A stretch of 64,000 nt of DNA from Epiperipatus broadwayi (taxonomy: Eukaryota; Onychophora; Udeonychophora; Euonychophora; Peripatidae). How positions within the stretch are numbered: position 1 is the stretch's first letter; each line of letters begins with the position of its first letter. The notes beneath the pieces are model-generated. The model searched no databases, was not told the DNA's origin, and saw only the letters and a list, made by a program, of their open reading frames with translations. The stretch covers positions 310,001 to 374,000 of the forward strand of contig JAQFVV010006630.1 in NCBI GenBank assembly GCA_028023455.1, given 5' to 3'. Made by a program: the position numbers and the translations under genes. This document shows, one piece after another, positions 10,894 to 22,828 of this stretch.

Positions 10894-12483
10894 TTGTCTT
10901 TTGCTGATTCTTGTGTAAATTCTTTTTTGTGTACAGATGTTACTGATTTGGATTTGTCTGGTAAAATTGATCTCTTAAAGAATGTTCATTCAGCTGGTCT
11001 AGATAGGTTAACACCAAAGATTCTTAAGGAAAATAAGTCAGCTTTCATACCTGTTCTTGTTTATTTGTTTAATCTTTCCTTAAATGTTGGTTTGTTTCCT
11101 ACTTGTTTGAAGGTTGGTTTTATTACACCTGTTTTTAAAAAGGGTGATCCTGTACAGCTTGACAATTATAGACCAATTTCTATTATATCTGTAATATCCA
11201 AATTTTTAGAGATGGTGGTTAAAGAGAAAATTATGTCATTTTTATCTAAAAATAATATTTTATCTGAACATCAATATGGATTTATTTCTGGTAGAAGTAC
11301 CTTGGACACTTTCTATAGTCATGTAAACAATTTGACAACTTCACTAGATAAGGATTTTAAAACTGTTGCTATTTATTTAGACTTGTCTAAGGCATTTGAC
11401 TCTGTATCTCACAAAATTTTACTTAAGCGTTTATATTCATATGGTTTTCGTGGTGGATTTATTTCATGGTTTGCGAGTTACTTAAAGGATAGAAAACAAG
11501 CAACAAATATTTCTGGTGTTGTAAGCTCTTTTATAACAGTTAACCATGGTGTACCACAAGGTTCAGTTTTGGGTCCCATTTTATTTATAATTTATATAAA
11601 TGATTTAAGATCTTGACCTTTAGAATCTAAGATTTATGGTTTTGCAGATGATATTGCTTTATCTTATGCTGCAGTTTCATATAATTTTGTTGAAAAAATA
11701 ATTAATGATGATTTAATCCTAATTAGTAAATGGTTAGCATTTAATAATTTATCAATTAATCTGAGTAAAACAAAAGCTATTAATTTTTCTTATAGGTCAA
11801 ATATTCATTCGCTTAACATTACTATTTGTAATAAGTATTTTTGGCATTGTAATAGCACTTGTACTTGTGCTAACATTTCTTTTGTTGATAATATTTGCTA
11901 TCTAGGTGTTTTTATTGACTCCAGACTATCTTGGTCAAACCATATTGACTTCCTTTGTTCTCGTTTACGTAAATTAAATTATATGTTTTTCTACTTATCT
12001 AAATTTTTTCCTCGGTCAGCTTTGATTACTTTATATATTTCTTCTTATCAAAGCTTATTATGTTATAATATATCAGTTTGGGGGAACTGTTCTACTTTTG
12101 CAATGACTACTTTGTCTGTTTTACAGAATTATACAATGCGTATCATTTTTGGTAGATCACGTACCACATCTGTTAAAGATATTTATGCCACTTTTAATAT
12201 ACTAGATGTTTTCCATTTGTATAAATATAGAGTGATTCTTGATATTTATTGTAGGAAACTTCATTTGGATACTAAATCTTCTGTTGTAAATACTCATTTA
12301 TCTACTAAATATCAGCTAGCTTTACCTAATTTTCTTAAAACATCTAGTAGGAAGCAATTTAGTTATAATGGTCCTAAATTATTTAATATGTTTATAAGAG
12401 ATTGTTCTGTGAATTTAATGAGCACTAGTTATTTGATTTTTAAAAAGCATTTATGGCACTGGTTATATTATGCTAAGCATTAG
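10894..12483 (+). pseudogene. Reverse transcriptase of CRL-1, one in-frame TGA
   Basis: About 530 codons in one frame, matching the CRL-2 ORF2 protein from about its residue 410 to its end. There is no genuine ATG; the frame enters from the truncated 5' end. RT motifs are NYRPISIIS, YLDLSKAFDSV (near 11,380), HGVPQGSVLGP (near 11,550) and GFADDIALS (near 11,640). A TGA at 11,614-11,616 splits the frame just after YINDLRS. The same frame resumes at once and runs to the TAG-type stop after HWLYYAKH. CRL-2 has YINDLFSLKL at this position, so the stop is a point change with few other lesions. The product would lack the endonuclease, so it is a dead copy. Confidence 0.88.
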
Positions 12484-12999
12484 TTTTATTTTGTTTATTT
12501 TATTATATTTTTGTTTATACTGTATGTTATGTTGTAATTATTTACTACTGTTATTGAATTTCCAAATGTAATATCTGTATAATTTTAATATTTTATGTTA
12601 TATATATATATTTTGTATTTTATTAGTGTTTTTTAGTAAATACTCGTTTATCTACTAAATATTAGTTAGCTTTACCTAATTTTCTTAAAACATCCAGTAG
12701 GAAGCAATTTAGTTATAATGGTCCTAAATTATTTAATATTTATTTATAAGAGATTGTTCTGTGAATTTAATGAACACTATCTTATTTGCTTTTTAAAAAG
12801 CATTTATGGCACTGGTTATATTATGCTAAGCATTAGTTTTATTTTATTTTATTTTTTTTTTTGTTTCTATTATATGTTATGATGTAATTATTTACTACTG
12901 TGATTGAATTGCCAAATGCAATATCTGTGTGATTTTAATATTTTATGTTATATTTATACTTTTTTTTTTTTTGTATTTTATTAGTGTTTTTAGTTGTTA
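12288..12999 (+). repeat. Tandem duplication of the CRL-1 3' end (~348-bp unit)
   Basis: The segment from TAAATACTC near 12,288 (ORF2 C-terminus into the 3' UTR) is repeated from about 12,636. The second unit matches at about 90-95% by eye (AAAACATCTAGTAGGAAGC against AAAACATCCAGTAGGAAGC), then continues to the single 3' hairpin. The ORF2 stop lies in the first unit, so the duplication lengthens only the 3' UTR. Confidence 0.85.
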
Positions 13000-13009
13000 C
13001 ATTTAAATT

Positions 13010-13036
13010 CCTCACACAAGATTTTTCTTGTATGGA
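13010..13036 (+). other. Conserved 3' stem-loop of CRL-1
   Basis: ACAAGA-TTTT-TCTTGT (13016-13031) forms a 6-bp stem with a 4-nt loop, with outer CC/GG pairs possible. The same hairpin sits at the same place in CRL-2 (21742-21757). Conserved 3' hairpins close to the tail are known as RT recognition signals in L2/CR1-type LINEs; the role here is inferred. Confidence 0.7.
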
Positions 13037-13096
13037 ATTTATCTCACTGTATTATACATTTATTGTTTGCTTTATAATGAATAAATAAATAAAAAT

Positions 13097-13108
<12 letters not shown>

Positions 13109-13130
<22 letters not shown>

Positions 13131-13136
13131 TTGTTG

Positions 13137-13206
<70 letters not shown>
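13109..13206. repeat. (TTA)n microsatellite between CRL-1 and the PHD-LINE
   Basis: About 98 bp of (TTA)n with a short (TTG)n interruption. It is the tail of CRL-1 and the immediate 5' flank of the PHD-LINE. Confidence 0.97.
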
Positions 13207-13217
13207 GCGGACCTGCT

Positions 13218-14877
13218 ATGGGTGGAACACCATGTGTTAATTGTAGCAATCTAATTTTTGGAAAACAACAACGAATTGTATGTAAACGTTGCAAAAATAA
13301 GTTTCATCTAACCTGTATAAAGACTCAGTTAGTAGATCTACAAAAGTATGTGGATGGATTGGATGAATATATATGTGAAAAATGTTTGAATACAGATACT
13401 AATGAAGTGATCAAAATGGAGGATTGTATCAGTCAAAATAAAAGCGATGAATTTTTGAAAACTCCTGGACAAAGTAAGTGTTCTGATAATGTTTTATTAT
13501 TTAGCGATAGCAGTAATAGAGACTGTAATTTTTGCTGTTCTACTGTCGCTAGTGATCAATTATATGTTTTCTGTACTGAAGGATGTGGTAAACTTTTTCA
13601 TACAAAATGTCTAAAACTCTCCGCAATTGATTTAGAATTGCTGTCACATAACGGTAATATTTCATATTTATGCCCTCATTGCAATTTGGCAAATACAAAT
13701 ATAAATCGTTTTAGTTCTAACGGCATTATTTCTGATAATGTTGAAACTATTGATGTTAAAGATAGTGAAAGTATTTGTGAATATCTTGGTAGTGATTCAA
13801 GCCAAGATAAACATTTAGCTTTAGGGCAAGTTACGGATAAAAGTTGTTGTAAACAGGTATTTTCAATTTTAAATACTATTATAACTCAAGTGAAAATGGT
13901 AAATCAAAAAATGGATAATCTTCATAAAGAAAATAAAATTTTAAAAGATATGTTAATGTCTATTTTTGAACAAAAAGGTGAAAATCAGAATAGTAAAATT
14001 GATTTTTCAGAGGAAAAGATTATTCAAATAAATGAATGCAATCCTCCAGTCAAATTAGTCGCACCATCTAGTGGTTGCCAGAGTAATGAAAAAAATTCTG
14101 CAAATTCTATAAAAAGTGACCAATAATGGGAAAATAACTAAAAATAACTCACATAATGATATATCTAAAATGGCTTTAACAAAAAAAGGAAAAGTTATTA
14201 TTGACAAAGATAAAAATAATGTTGAAAATAATGGAAAGAATAATGATATGACTTATGCAAAAATTTTAACTTCAAATAAACAAAATCTTGTTCCAGAAAA
14301 TAGCAAAATTCAACAGAATTCTGTAGAAAAACTTGATTTGGAAGAAAATGGAAACACAGAAAATAAACAAAAATATGGAGTTAAAAATGATGATGAAGAA
14401 TTTATTACAGTCACATATAAAAAGAAAATAAATAAATATAATAAAAAAGGTATAAATGGAAATCAAACTAATCATATAATACAAACAGTAAAGCCTAGAA
14501 TACATTATAAAAAGTATTTTTTAACAAGAATTGATACATCAATGAATGAGACAAATATTATAAAATATCTAACGGATAGCTTAAAAACTACCATTGTATG
14601 TTATAAACTGCCATCTAAAAATGAGAAATATGCTTCTTTTTATATCTCAATAGATAGCAAATTTGAGGAACAAATAACAAAGCCAGAGCTTTGGCCCATA
14701 GGATCAGTATTGCTACCTTACTATGGTCGCTTACATAATAATAATTCTATTAAAACAACTGAAGAAATTGCAGATATGAATAGAAGTATTAATACTGACA
14801 TAAAAAAATTGGAACATAAATATAATACTTTTGAAGTAGAAAATAGAAGTTCTAAGCAATCAATCATATTGTCATGA
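13218..14877 (+). pseudogene. ORF1 of the PHD-LINE: two PHD-like zinc fingers, coiled coil, basic C-terminal domain; frameshifted
   Basis: From the ATG at 13218 (MGGTPCVNC) the first finger reads C-x2-C, CKRCKNKFHLTC, then ICEKC. A second finger follows with CNFCC, CTEGCGKLFHTKC and LCPHC. Both have the Cys4-His-Cys3 spacing of PHD domains. A coiled-coil-like stretch comes next (NTIITQVKMVNQKMDNLHKE). Near 14,116-14,126 this frame ends, and the protein continues one frame over with an Asn/Lys-rich segment and a folded-looking domain (KKYFLTRIDTSMNETNI, LPSKNEKYASFYISI). The stop overlaps the ORF2 ATG as ATGA at 14874-14877. PHD fingers usually read histone tails; in a LINE ORF1 this suggests chromatin tethering, which is inference. 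Two natural ORFs instead of one frameshifted ORF cannot be excluded. Confidence 0.8.
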
Positions 14878-17638
14878 TGGATAAGTCAAATAAAAAGTTA
14901 AGTATTTATGTACAAAATGTTAGAGGTTTACGCACAAAATTATTTACTGTAAAACATAATATTCTTACTGAAAATTATGATATTATTTGTCTCACAGAAA
15001 CATGGTTACAAGAAAACATTATAAATGACCAATTGATAGATAATAGATATAATGTAATTAGATATGATAGACCAAACACCATTGCATCAAGAGGAGGTGG
15101 TGTACTAACAGCTGTCAAGAATGATATTATACATAAAGAGATAAATATTGAAAATATAACTTTTGAGTCAGTATGGATTGAATTAGAGATAAAAAAACTC
15201 AAAACTCATAATTGGAAATTTATATATACCACCAAATATATCAATAAATGAATTCAGAAAAAATCTTGAAATCCTGGAATTATATCTCATACAATATAAA
15301 TATGAAATGATTCTTTTAGGAGATTTCAATGTTGCTTATCATGAAAACACTAAGGAAAAAGAAAATACACCAAAATTTATTGAACTGGATCAATTTATTA
15401 AACTATTAGATCTACAGCAAGTAAACAAAATATTTAATAAACAAAATTATATTTTGGATTTGATATTTACAAGAATTACAGATATAATTATTAATAATTC
15501 TGAATATCCTCTAGTATCAGAAGATGTATATCATCCAGCACTAGAATTGCAACTGTCAGTGGTAACTAGATTCAGGAAAAATTCCATAACCTATGCAAAT
15601 AAATGTTATGCACGAGGAGACTATTATAATCTGTATCAAGCCATTAAACATATTTCTTGGAGTGAAGTTTATGAATGTAAATGCCCATCATTAGCTACCA
15701 ATATATTTCATCAAATATTGTCAGATACTGTTGATAGATTCATTCCAGTTAAGCAAAGTAGAGGTATTAAATTTCCAAAATGGTTCTCTGTGAAACTAGT
15801 TCGATGTATAAAGAGAAAAAAAAATTTTCATAGATATTATAAGAAATATAAATGCTTTTTGTATTTGAATAACTATAGGAATTATAGACGCATAGTAAAA
15901 GTACTTGAAAAATATGATTTTCAAGAATATATTAAACTGACTCAAAACAAAATACATAAAGATCCAGCACATTTTTGGAATGTATTAAAGACTCATTATA
16001 CTTCAGTTAGACAAAATACATGTGTAGTAGATATAGAATCAAATGATTTTATGACTTATTTTTCAACTCAATGTGAACTAAATAATAACTTAATTTTGGA
16101 ATATCCATTTATTCAAAATCTCATATTCAATAATGATTCCATAAACATATTAAAATTTGATTTGGATGAGATATACCATTCTACAAAATTAATAAAAAAT
16201 AAAAAAAGTATTGCTTGTGATAATATACCAGTTTTTATTTATAAAGGATGCATTGAACTTTTGGCTCCAGTTTTATTGTATATTTTTAATTTGTCACTTA
16301 AAACATCAATTTTTCCTAACTATTGGAAAACAGCTAAAGTAATACCTATATACAAATCTGGGAAAAAATCAGAGGTCCGAAATTATAGACCTATTTCTTT
16401 ACTACCTATACCATCAAGAATTTTTGAAAAATCAATTTATTACAGAATTATACATTATTTAAAAAATATTCTTCCTTATTCTTTACATGGGTTTCTTCCA
16501 GGAAGGTCAATAGAAACAAATTTAGTCCATATATCAGATGCCATAGGTAGAGCTATTGAGGCAAGAAGTCAATTGGATGTAATATATTTTGATTTAACAA
16601 AGGCTTTTGATAGAGTTGATCATAGATTACTTCTTATGAAAATAGAGAAAATTGGGTTTTCAATCAATCTAATGAATTTATTCAAGTCATTTCTATCTGA
16701 TAGAAGCAATTATGTTTATTACAATAATAAACAGTCAAATAATTTTAAATCTAGACTTGGACTTCCACAGGGGAGTGTGTTAAGCCCAATATTTTTTGCT
16801 ATTTATATATCAGATTTGTTAACACATTCCAAGTAAGAGCATGTTATGCTATGCAGATGATATTAAAATTTTTCTGGAGATTAATAGTAAAGAAGATATT
16901 AAAACTTTACAAAATTATATAGATGTATTTTACAAGTGGTGCCAAGAAAATAACATGAAAATAAATGTTGATAAATGTAATGCTATGACATATTCAAGAA
17001 AAACAATGTTAATACGGGGTAGTTACCATATTGATCATCTTGAAATTAAGAAAATTACTGACCATAAAGATTTGGGTATAATTTTCACAAGCAATTTTAC
17101 TTTTAATAACCATATAACATATTCTGTTAATAAAGCATTTAAACTCATTGGCAGGATGCTCAGATCAAAAATTGTTTTTGATTTCCAGACTAATAAATTA
17201 ATATTTAATAGTTTGATATTGCCAATTTTACACTATGGATCCATTATATGGAATTCTATAAATGAAACAAATATGAAAAAAATACAAAAGGTTTATGATA
17301 AATATTGTAAATATGTGTATAAAACTTCATTTTGTAATAATAATGAATTGTGTGTTAAGAGAATATTATCTGATATGTGTTTTTTATATAAAATGATAAA
17401 TGGCACAATAACTTTTGATAATTCAGTAACAAACATGCTATATAAAATACCAACTTTCAATAGCAGAAATCACAAACTTTTTCATTTACCATTAATTAAA
17501 CATACATGTGTAAAAAATGCACCTGTATATAGATTACAAAATGAATATAATGATATGTTTAGTGATGTAGAGTTTACATCAGATTTTAAAATATTTAAAA
17601 AGTATATATTAGATTCATTAAATCAAAATTTTATGTAA
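14874..17638 (+). pseudogene. ORF2 of the PHD-LINE: APE endonuclease plus reverse transcriptase, two frameshifts
   Basis: Frame 1 (14874-15251) encodes the endonuclease N-terminus: VQNVRG, LTETWL and SRGGGV. Near 15,221, in a TATATA run, the frame shifts and continues with YIPPN and LLGDFNVAYHE (near 15,315). The reverse transcriptase then gives NYRPISLLP, YFDLTKAFDRVDH (near 16,590) and GLPQGSVLSP (near 16,760). Near 16,820-16,830 a second one-base shift comes just before CYADDIKIF (near 16,850). The final frame includes KDLGIIF and LHYGSIIWN and stops at 17638. With two single-base slips removed the domain order is complete, about 920 codons. The YADD box and KDLG block fit the CR1/Jockey group; a phylogeny is needed to place it. 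Confidence 0.87.
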
Positions 17639-17695
17639 ATTTTAATTTTAATCATTGTAAACGTTTTCTTGGCTTTGTAAGCTGTTGTTTACTAA

Positions 17696-18220
<525 letters not shown>

Positions 18221-18232
18221 GAAGTTATTTCT

Positions 18233-18796
18233 TTGCGTGAAAATGTGGATCGGAATAATCAAGAAATAATTCGTCTTTCTAATTCTTGTACTTCAAATGA
18301 GAATGAGATTTTGTTATTGAAAGATAAATTACATTCTATGGAACGATTTAATCTGGATCATGAAATTGAAATACAGGGTTTGCCTTGTCAAGAAAATGAA
18401 AATTTGCCGTTAATTTTAACTAACGTGGCGGACAAGCTCGGTGTTACAGATGTCGCTGTAGATTTGGAAAACGTTTTTCGTACAAAAAATAAATCAGGAG
18501 CTCCAGGTTTTGTTGTAGCTCGTTTTAAATCACGAAATTCTGCCATACAGTTTTTAATAAATAAAAAATCTGTTTTAACAGTTTCTCAAATTTTGCCTGG
18601 GGTTAATAATAACAAACGTATTTATATTAATCAGCGTTTGACTCCATTCAATAGAAGGCTTTTATGGTTGGCGAAACAGAAGTTACGTTCTGGTCAAGGT
18701 TTTGCTTTCATTCATAATGGATCAGTGTATGTGAGAAAAGATTATAATTCTCCTCGTGTTTTAATTAGAAATGAAAGTGATTTGGAGTCATTCTGA
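18233..18796 (+). CDS. ORF1 protein of CRL-2, C-terminal part (coiled coil, RRM-like, baculovirus-FP-like C-terminus)
   Basis: The frame is open from the truncation (about 18,221) to the stop at 18796, roughly 190 codons, with no natural start retained. Residues 1-45 (ENVDRNNQEIIRLSNS, LLLKDKLHSMERF) look like a coiled coil. EIEIQGLPCQENENL to VVARFKSRNSAIQFL resembles the RRM-like fold of LINE ORF1 proteins. The C-terminal segment INQRLTPFNRRLLWLAKQKL, followed by SVYVRKDYNSPRV, is the block shared by many animal CR1/Jockey-type ORF1 proteins and the FP protein C-terminal domain family. Such proteins trimerise and bind RNA as chaperones. Only 12 bp separate it from ORF2. Confidence 0.8.
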   Translation: MRENVDRNNQEIIRLSNSCTSNENEILLLKDKLHSMERFNLDHEIEIQGLPCQENENLPLILTNVADKLGVTDVAVDLENVFRTKNKSGAPGFVVARFKSRNSAIQFLINKKSVLTVSQILPGVNNNKRIYINQRLTPFNRRLLWLAKQKLRSGQGFAFIHNGSVYVRKDYNSPRVLIRNESDLESF

Positions 18797-18808
18797 AATT
18801 TATTTATT

Positions 18809-21631
18809 ATGATAAATTCTGATTTGATTTCTCAGGAAAAAGATTTTGCTTCACTTAAATTATTTCATTTAAACATACGTAGCATTAGATGTCATTTTGA
18901 TGAACTTGTAGTTTATTTAAATAATTTTCCTTTATTTCATTTTGATATAATTATTTTAACGGAAACTTGGATTTCTTTACAAGAACAAAATTTATATAGT
19001 TTGAATGGCTATACGAGTATACTTTCTCCTCGTATGCATTTACGATCTGGTGGTGTTATGGTTTTTATAAAAACCGGTTTAGACTTTTCTTTCAATATTC
19101 CAACATTTAATACTGCAGAATGTATTTTATTAACTTTGAGACTCCCTAAATGTGTGCTTTCTATTTTGGCTATATATAGATCATGTACAAGTAAAGTTTT
19201 GGATTTTGTTACTGAACTTGATTCTTTGTTATTAGATTTGGGTTCAGAATCTGCTGTTTTAATGGGTGATCTAAATATTGATTTGTTAAATAATGCTTGT
19301 AAGTCTACTATAGATTATTTAAATTTACTTTATAGCTATGGATTTAGTCAAACGCTTTTTTCACCTACGCGTATTACTCCTATATCTCAATCTCTTTTAG
19401 ATCATATTTTTGTTAGATTAAGCCGCAGTTTATTTTCTGATTCGTCTCTTTCTAAATTATTTCTTACAGATCATTTTGCTACTGAATTAAAAATATTGAA
19501 TTGTATGGATAATATTAATGTTTGTGCATATGTTGAGAAATTATCTTTTTCTAAATTGAATTATTTATTATCTGTTCAGAATTGGGATGAGATTTTTATG
19601 ATAGATAATGTAAATGATGCATTTTTGGGGTTCCAAGCTATTTGTTTAGATTTAATTGCTAAAGCAAAGTTTCATTTAAAATTGACAAGTAAGAATAGAA
19701 GAAGATCTCTTTGGGTGACAGATGCGCTGGTATGTAAAATTAATCAGAGAAATGTATTAAAATCTTTGGATGGCTCATCAGATGTTTTAAAAAAACTTAA
19801 TGTTGAAATTAAGTCTGATATTAGAAAGTTGAAGTTTAGATATTATCAAGAATTTCTTAGTGATAAAAATGTTTCTTTGAAATGGAGAACAATAAATTCT
19901 TTGATTAAAAAATCTTCTCCTGATCGTATTAAATGTATTAAATATAATGAAAGTTTAATTGAGTTACAGAATAATGAAAAATATTTAGCTGATCGGTTTA
20001 ATGAGTATTTTGTAAATTTATCGATGCGTGATGTGCCTGAGCAGATTTTGTCTTCTTATTCAAGTTTGAATTCTTTTTTATATTCTGATGTTTCTGAATC
20101 TCAGTTGTCTGTAGCAATTGATAGTTTAAAAAATGTCACTTCTTTTGGACTAGATGGTATAACACCTAAGATGCTTAAAGAAAATAAGGTTGCATTTTTG
20201 CCTATTTTAGTTCATTTATTTAATTTATCTTTGCAGTCTGGATCATTTCCAGAATGTCTGAAAGTTAATGTTATTACTCCTGTTTATAAAAAGGGTGATT
20301 CTACTCTTATGGTCAATTATAGGCCAATTGCTATTATTTCTGTTTTTTCTAAATTATTGGAAATGATTGTTAGGGATCAAATGTTGTCATTTCTGTTTAA
20401 AAATAAAATTTTATCTGACTATCAATATGGTTTTCTTCCTGGCAGAAGTACATTAGATGCTTTAAAACATCATGTTCAGTATTTAACATCTTCATTGGAT
20501 CAGGAACTTAAAACATTGGCTATTTATCTTGATTTATCTAAAGCATTTGATTCTGTTAATCATAATATTTTGATTAAGCGTTGCTACTTGTATGGTTTTC
20601 GTGGATCTATTGGTAGTTGGTTGGAGAGTTATTTAAATGATAGGAAACAGTTTACTAATATTTATGGTACTATCAGTGATGTTGTCTTGATTAATTCTGG
20701 AGTTCCGCAAGGTTCAGTACTTGGTCCTCTATTGTTTTTAATTTATATTAATGATTTATTTTCATTGAAGTTACATTCTAAGATTTTTGGTTTTGCTGAT
20801 GATATTGCTTTATCTTGCAATGCTGTTTCTTATAATCTTCTTGAAAAATTAGTGAATGAGGATTTGGACTCAATTGGTAAATGGTTGGCATATAATTCAT
20901 TGTTGGTCAATTTAGATAAAACAAAAACTATTCTTTTTTCTTACAAGCGTACTTTTTTTTCTCTTAAGATTAAAATTTGCTGTAAGTATATTTTGCATTA
21001 TAATAGTATATGTACTTGTGAGAATATTCCTTTGGTAGATAATTATTGTTATTTGGGAATATATATTGACTCCAGATTGTCCTGGACAAATCACATTACC
21101 TATCTTTGTCAACGGTTACGTAATTTAAACTATATGTTTTATTATTTAGTTAAATTTCTTCCTAGGTCTGCTCTCATTTTTATTTACATTGCCTGTTATC
21201 AGAGTATTTTATCTTACAATATCATTATTTGGGGTAATGCTTCTCCACATATTTTATCTTCTTTGCGTGTTTTGCAAAATTATACTTTGCGCATTATTTT
21301 TGGTAGATCTCGTTCCTCTTCTGTTCGAGATATTTATATTGCATTTGGTTTATTTGATGTAAATCACTTATATCAATATAGAGTTATTTTTGATATTTTT
21401 TGTGCTAAACCTTTTCTGAATTCTAGAGTTTATGTTCTAAATACTCGTCTTTCTAATAAATTTCAATTACCTTTACCAAAATTTTTTAAGGAATCTAGTA
21501 GAAGACAATATGTTTATTCTGGGTCAAAGTTGTTTAATAAATTTGTATATGAATGTTCAATTGATCTGAATAATATTTCTTATATATCATTCAAAAAATA
21601 TTTGTGTCAATGGTTGTGTAGTATGTATTAA
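18809..21631 (+). CDS. ORF2 protein of CRL-2: intact APE endonuclease-reverse transcriptase (940 aa)
   Basis: It begins MINSDLIS at 18809. Endonuclease motifs are FHLNIRS (near 18,865), LTETWIS (near 18,957), the GGVMVFI strand, LMGDLNID (near 19,262), LLDHIFVR (near 19,397) and LTDHFA (near 19,466). The linker is Lys/Ser-rich. RT motifs are NYRPIAIIS, YLDLSKAFDSVNH (near 20,525), SGVPQGSVLGP (near 20,697) and GFADDIALS (near 20,790). The thumb/C-terminal region includes CYLGIYIDSRLSWTNHI and FGRSRSSSVRDI. It would nick DNA and reverse-transcribe element RNA in the nucleus. No zinc knuckle is evident at the C-terminus, as expected for CR1/L2 types. The unbroken 940-codon frame indicates a recent insertion or ongoing mobilisation in trans. 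Confidence 0.92.
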   Translation: MINSDLISQEKDFASLKLFHLNIRSIRCHFDELVVYLNNFPLFHFDIIILTETWISLQEQNLYSLNGYTSILSPRMHLRSGGVMVFIKTGLDFSFNIPTFNTAECILLTLRLPKCVLSILAIYRSCTSKVLDFVTELDSLLLDLGSESAVLMGDLNIDLLNNACKSTIDYLNLLYSYGFSQTLFSPTRITPISQSLLDHIFVRLSRSLFSDSSLSKLFLTDHFATELKILNCMDNINVCAYVEKLSFSKLNYLLSVQNWDEIFMIDNVNDAFLGFQAICLDLIAKAKFHLKLTSKNRRRSLWVTDALVCKINQRNVLKSLDGSSDVLKKLNVEIKSDIRKLKFRYYQEFLSDKNVSLKWRTINSLIKKSSPDRIKCIKYNESLIELQNNEKYLADRFNEYFVNLSMRDVPEQILSSYSSLNSFLYSDVSESQLSVAIDSLKNVTSFGLDGITPKMLKENKVAFLPILVHLFNLSLQSGSFPECLKVNVITPVYKKGDSTLMVNYRPIAIISVFSKLLEMIVRDQMLSFLFKNKILSDYQYGFLPGRSTLDALKHHVQYLTSSLDQELKTLAIYLDLSKAFDSVNHNILIKRCYLYGFRGSIGSWLESYLNDRKQFTNIYGTISDVVLINSGVPQGSVLGPLLFLIYINDLFSLKLHSKIFGFADDIALSCNAVSYNLLEKLVNEDLDSIGKWLAYNSLLVNLDKTKTILFSYKRTFFSLKIKICCKYILHYNSICTCENIPLVDNYCYLGIYIDSRLSWTNHITYLCQRLRNLNYMFYYLVKFLPRSALIFIYIACYQSILSYNIIIWGNASPHILSSLRVLQNYTLRIIFGRSRSSSVRDIYIAFGLFDVNHLYQYRVIFDIFCAKPFLNSRVYVLNTRLSNKFQLPLPKFFKESSRRQYVYSGSKLFNKFVYECSIDLNNISYISFKKYLCQWLCSMY

Positions 21632-21735
21632 TTTTGGCATTTATTTTATTTATTTAATTAATTTTATTTATTTCCTAAACTGTTCTTTTGAGTTTTTGAT
21701 TGTATTTTTATTTAATTTATTTTTACATGTAAATT

Positions 21736-21763
21736 CCACACACAAGATTTTTCTTGTTTGGAG
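21736..21763 (+). other. Conserved 3' stem-loop of CRL-2
   Basis: ACAAGA-TTTT-TCTTGT (21742-21757), flanked by CCACAC and TTGG that can extend the stem with a bulge. The identical core is present in CRL-1, although the surrounding 3' UTRs have diverged, which suggests constraint. The role in RT recognition is inferred from other CR1/L2 elements. Confidence 0.7.
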
Positions 21764-21805
21764 TTTTTAAATATTTGTGATGTACTTTGTTTTATTTCAT
21801 AGAAT

Positions 21806-21832
21806 AAATTGAATTGAATTGAATTGAATTGA
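21806..21832 (+). repeat. (TTGAA)5 pentamer tail of CRL-2
   Basis: ATTGAATTGAATTGAATTGA-type pentamer repeat between the 3' UTR and the (ATT)n tract. The PHD-LINE ends in the same pentamer with one unit fewer. Confidence 0.9.

Positions 21833-22828
<996 letters not shown>

Larger units (their letters stand above)
10847..13108 (+). mobile_element. CRL-1: 5'-truncated CR1/L2-like LINE
   Basis: A plus-strand copy starting inside the linker before the RT domain. It retains the RT and C-terminal domains (10894-12483), a 3' UTR with a partial tandem duplication, a short 3' stem-loop (13016-13031) and a simple-sequence tail. It belongs to the same family as CRL-2: the proteins align throughout, for example GFADDIALS and NYMF(F/Y)YLxKFxPRSALI. 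The tail is (AATAAAT)n-like followed by (TTA)n. Confidence 0.85.
18221..21832 (+). mobile_element. CRL-2: CR1/L2-like LINE with intact ORF2, 5'-truncated in ORF1
   Basis: A plus-strand copy whose left end falls inside ORF1, directly after the last TTA unit. It contains the C-terminal part of ORF1, a complete ORF2 of 940 codons, a 3' UTR of about 170 bp with the ACAAGA/TCTTGT hairpin, and a tail of (TTGAA)5 followed by the longest microsatellite in the window. The ORF1 truncation makes it unlikely to be autonomous, but ORF2 has no lesion. Confidence 0.9.
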
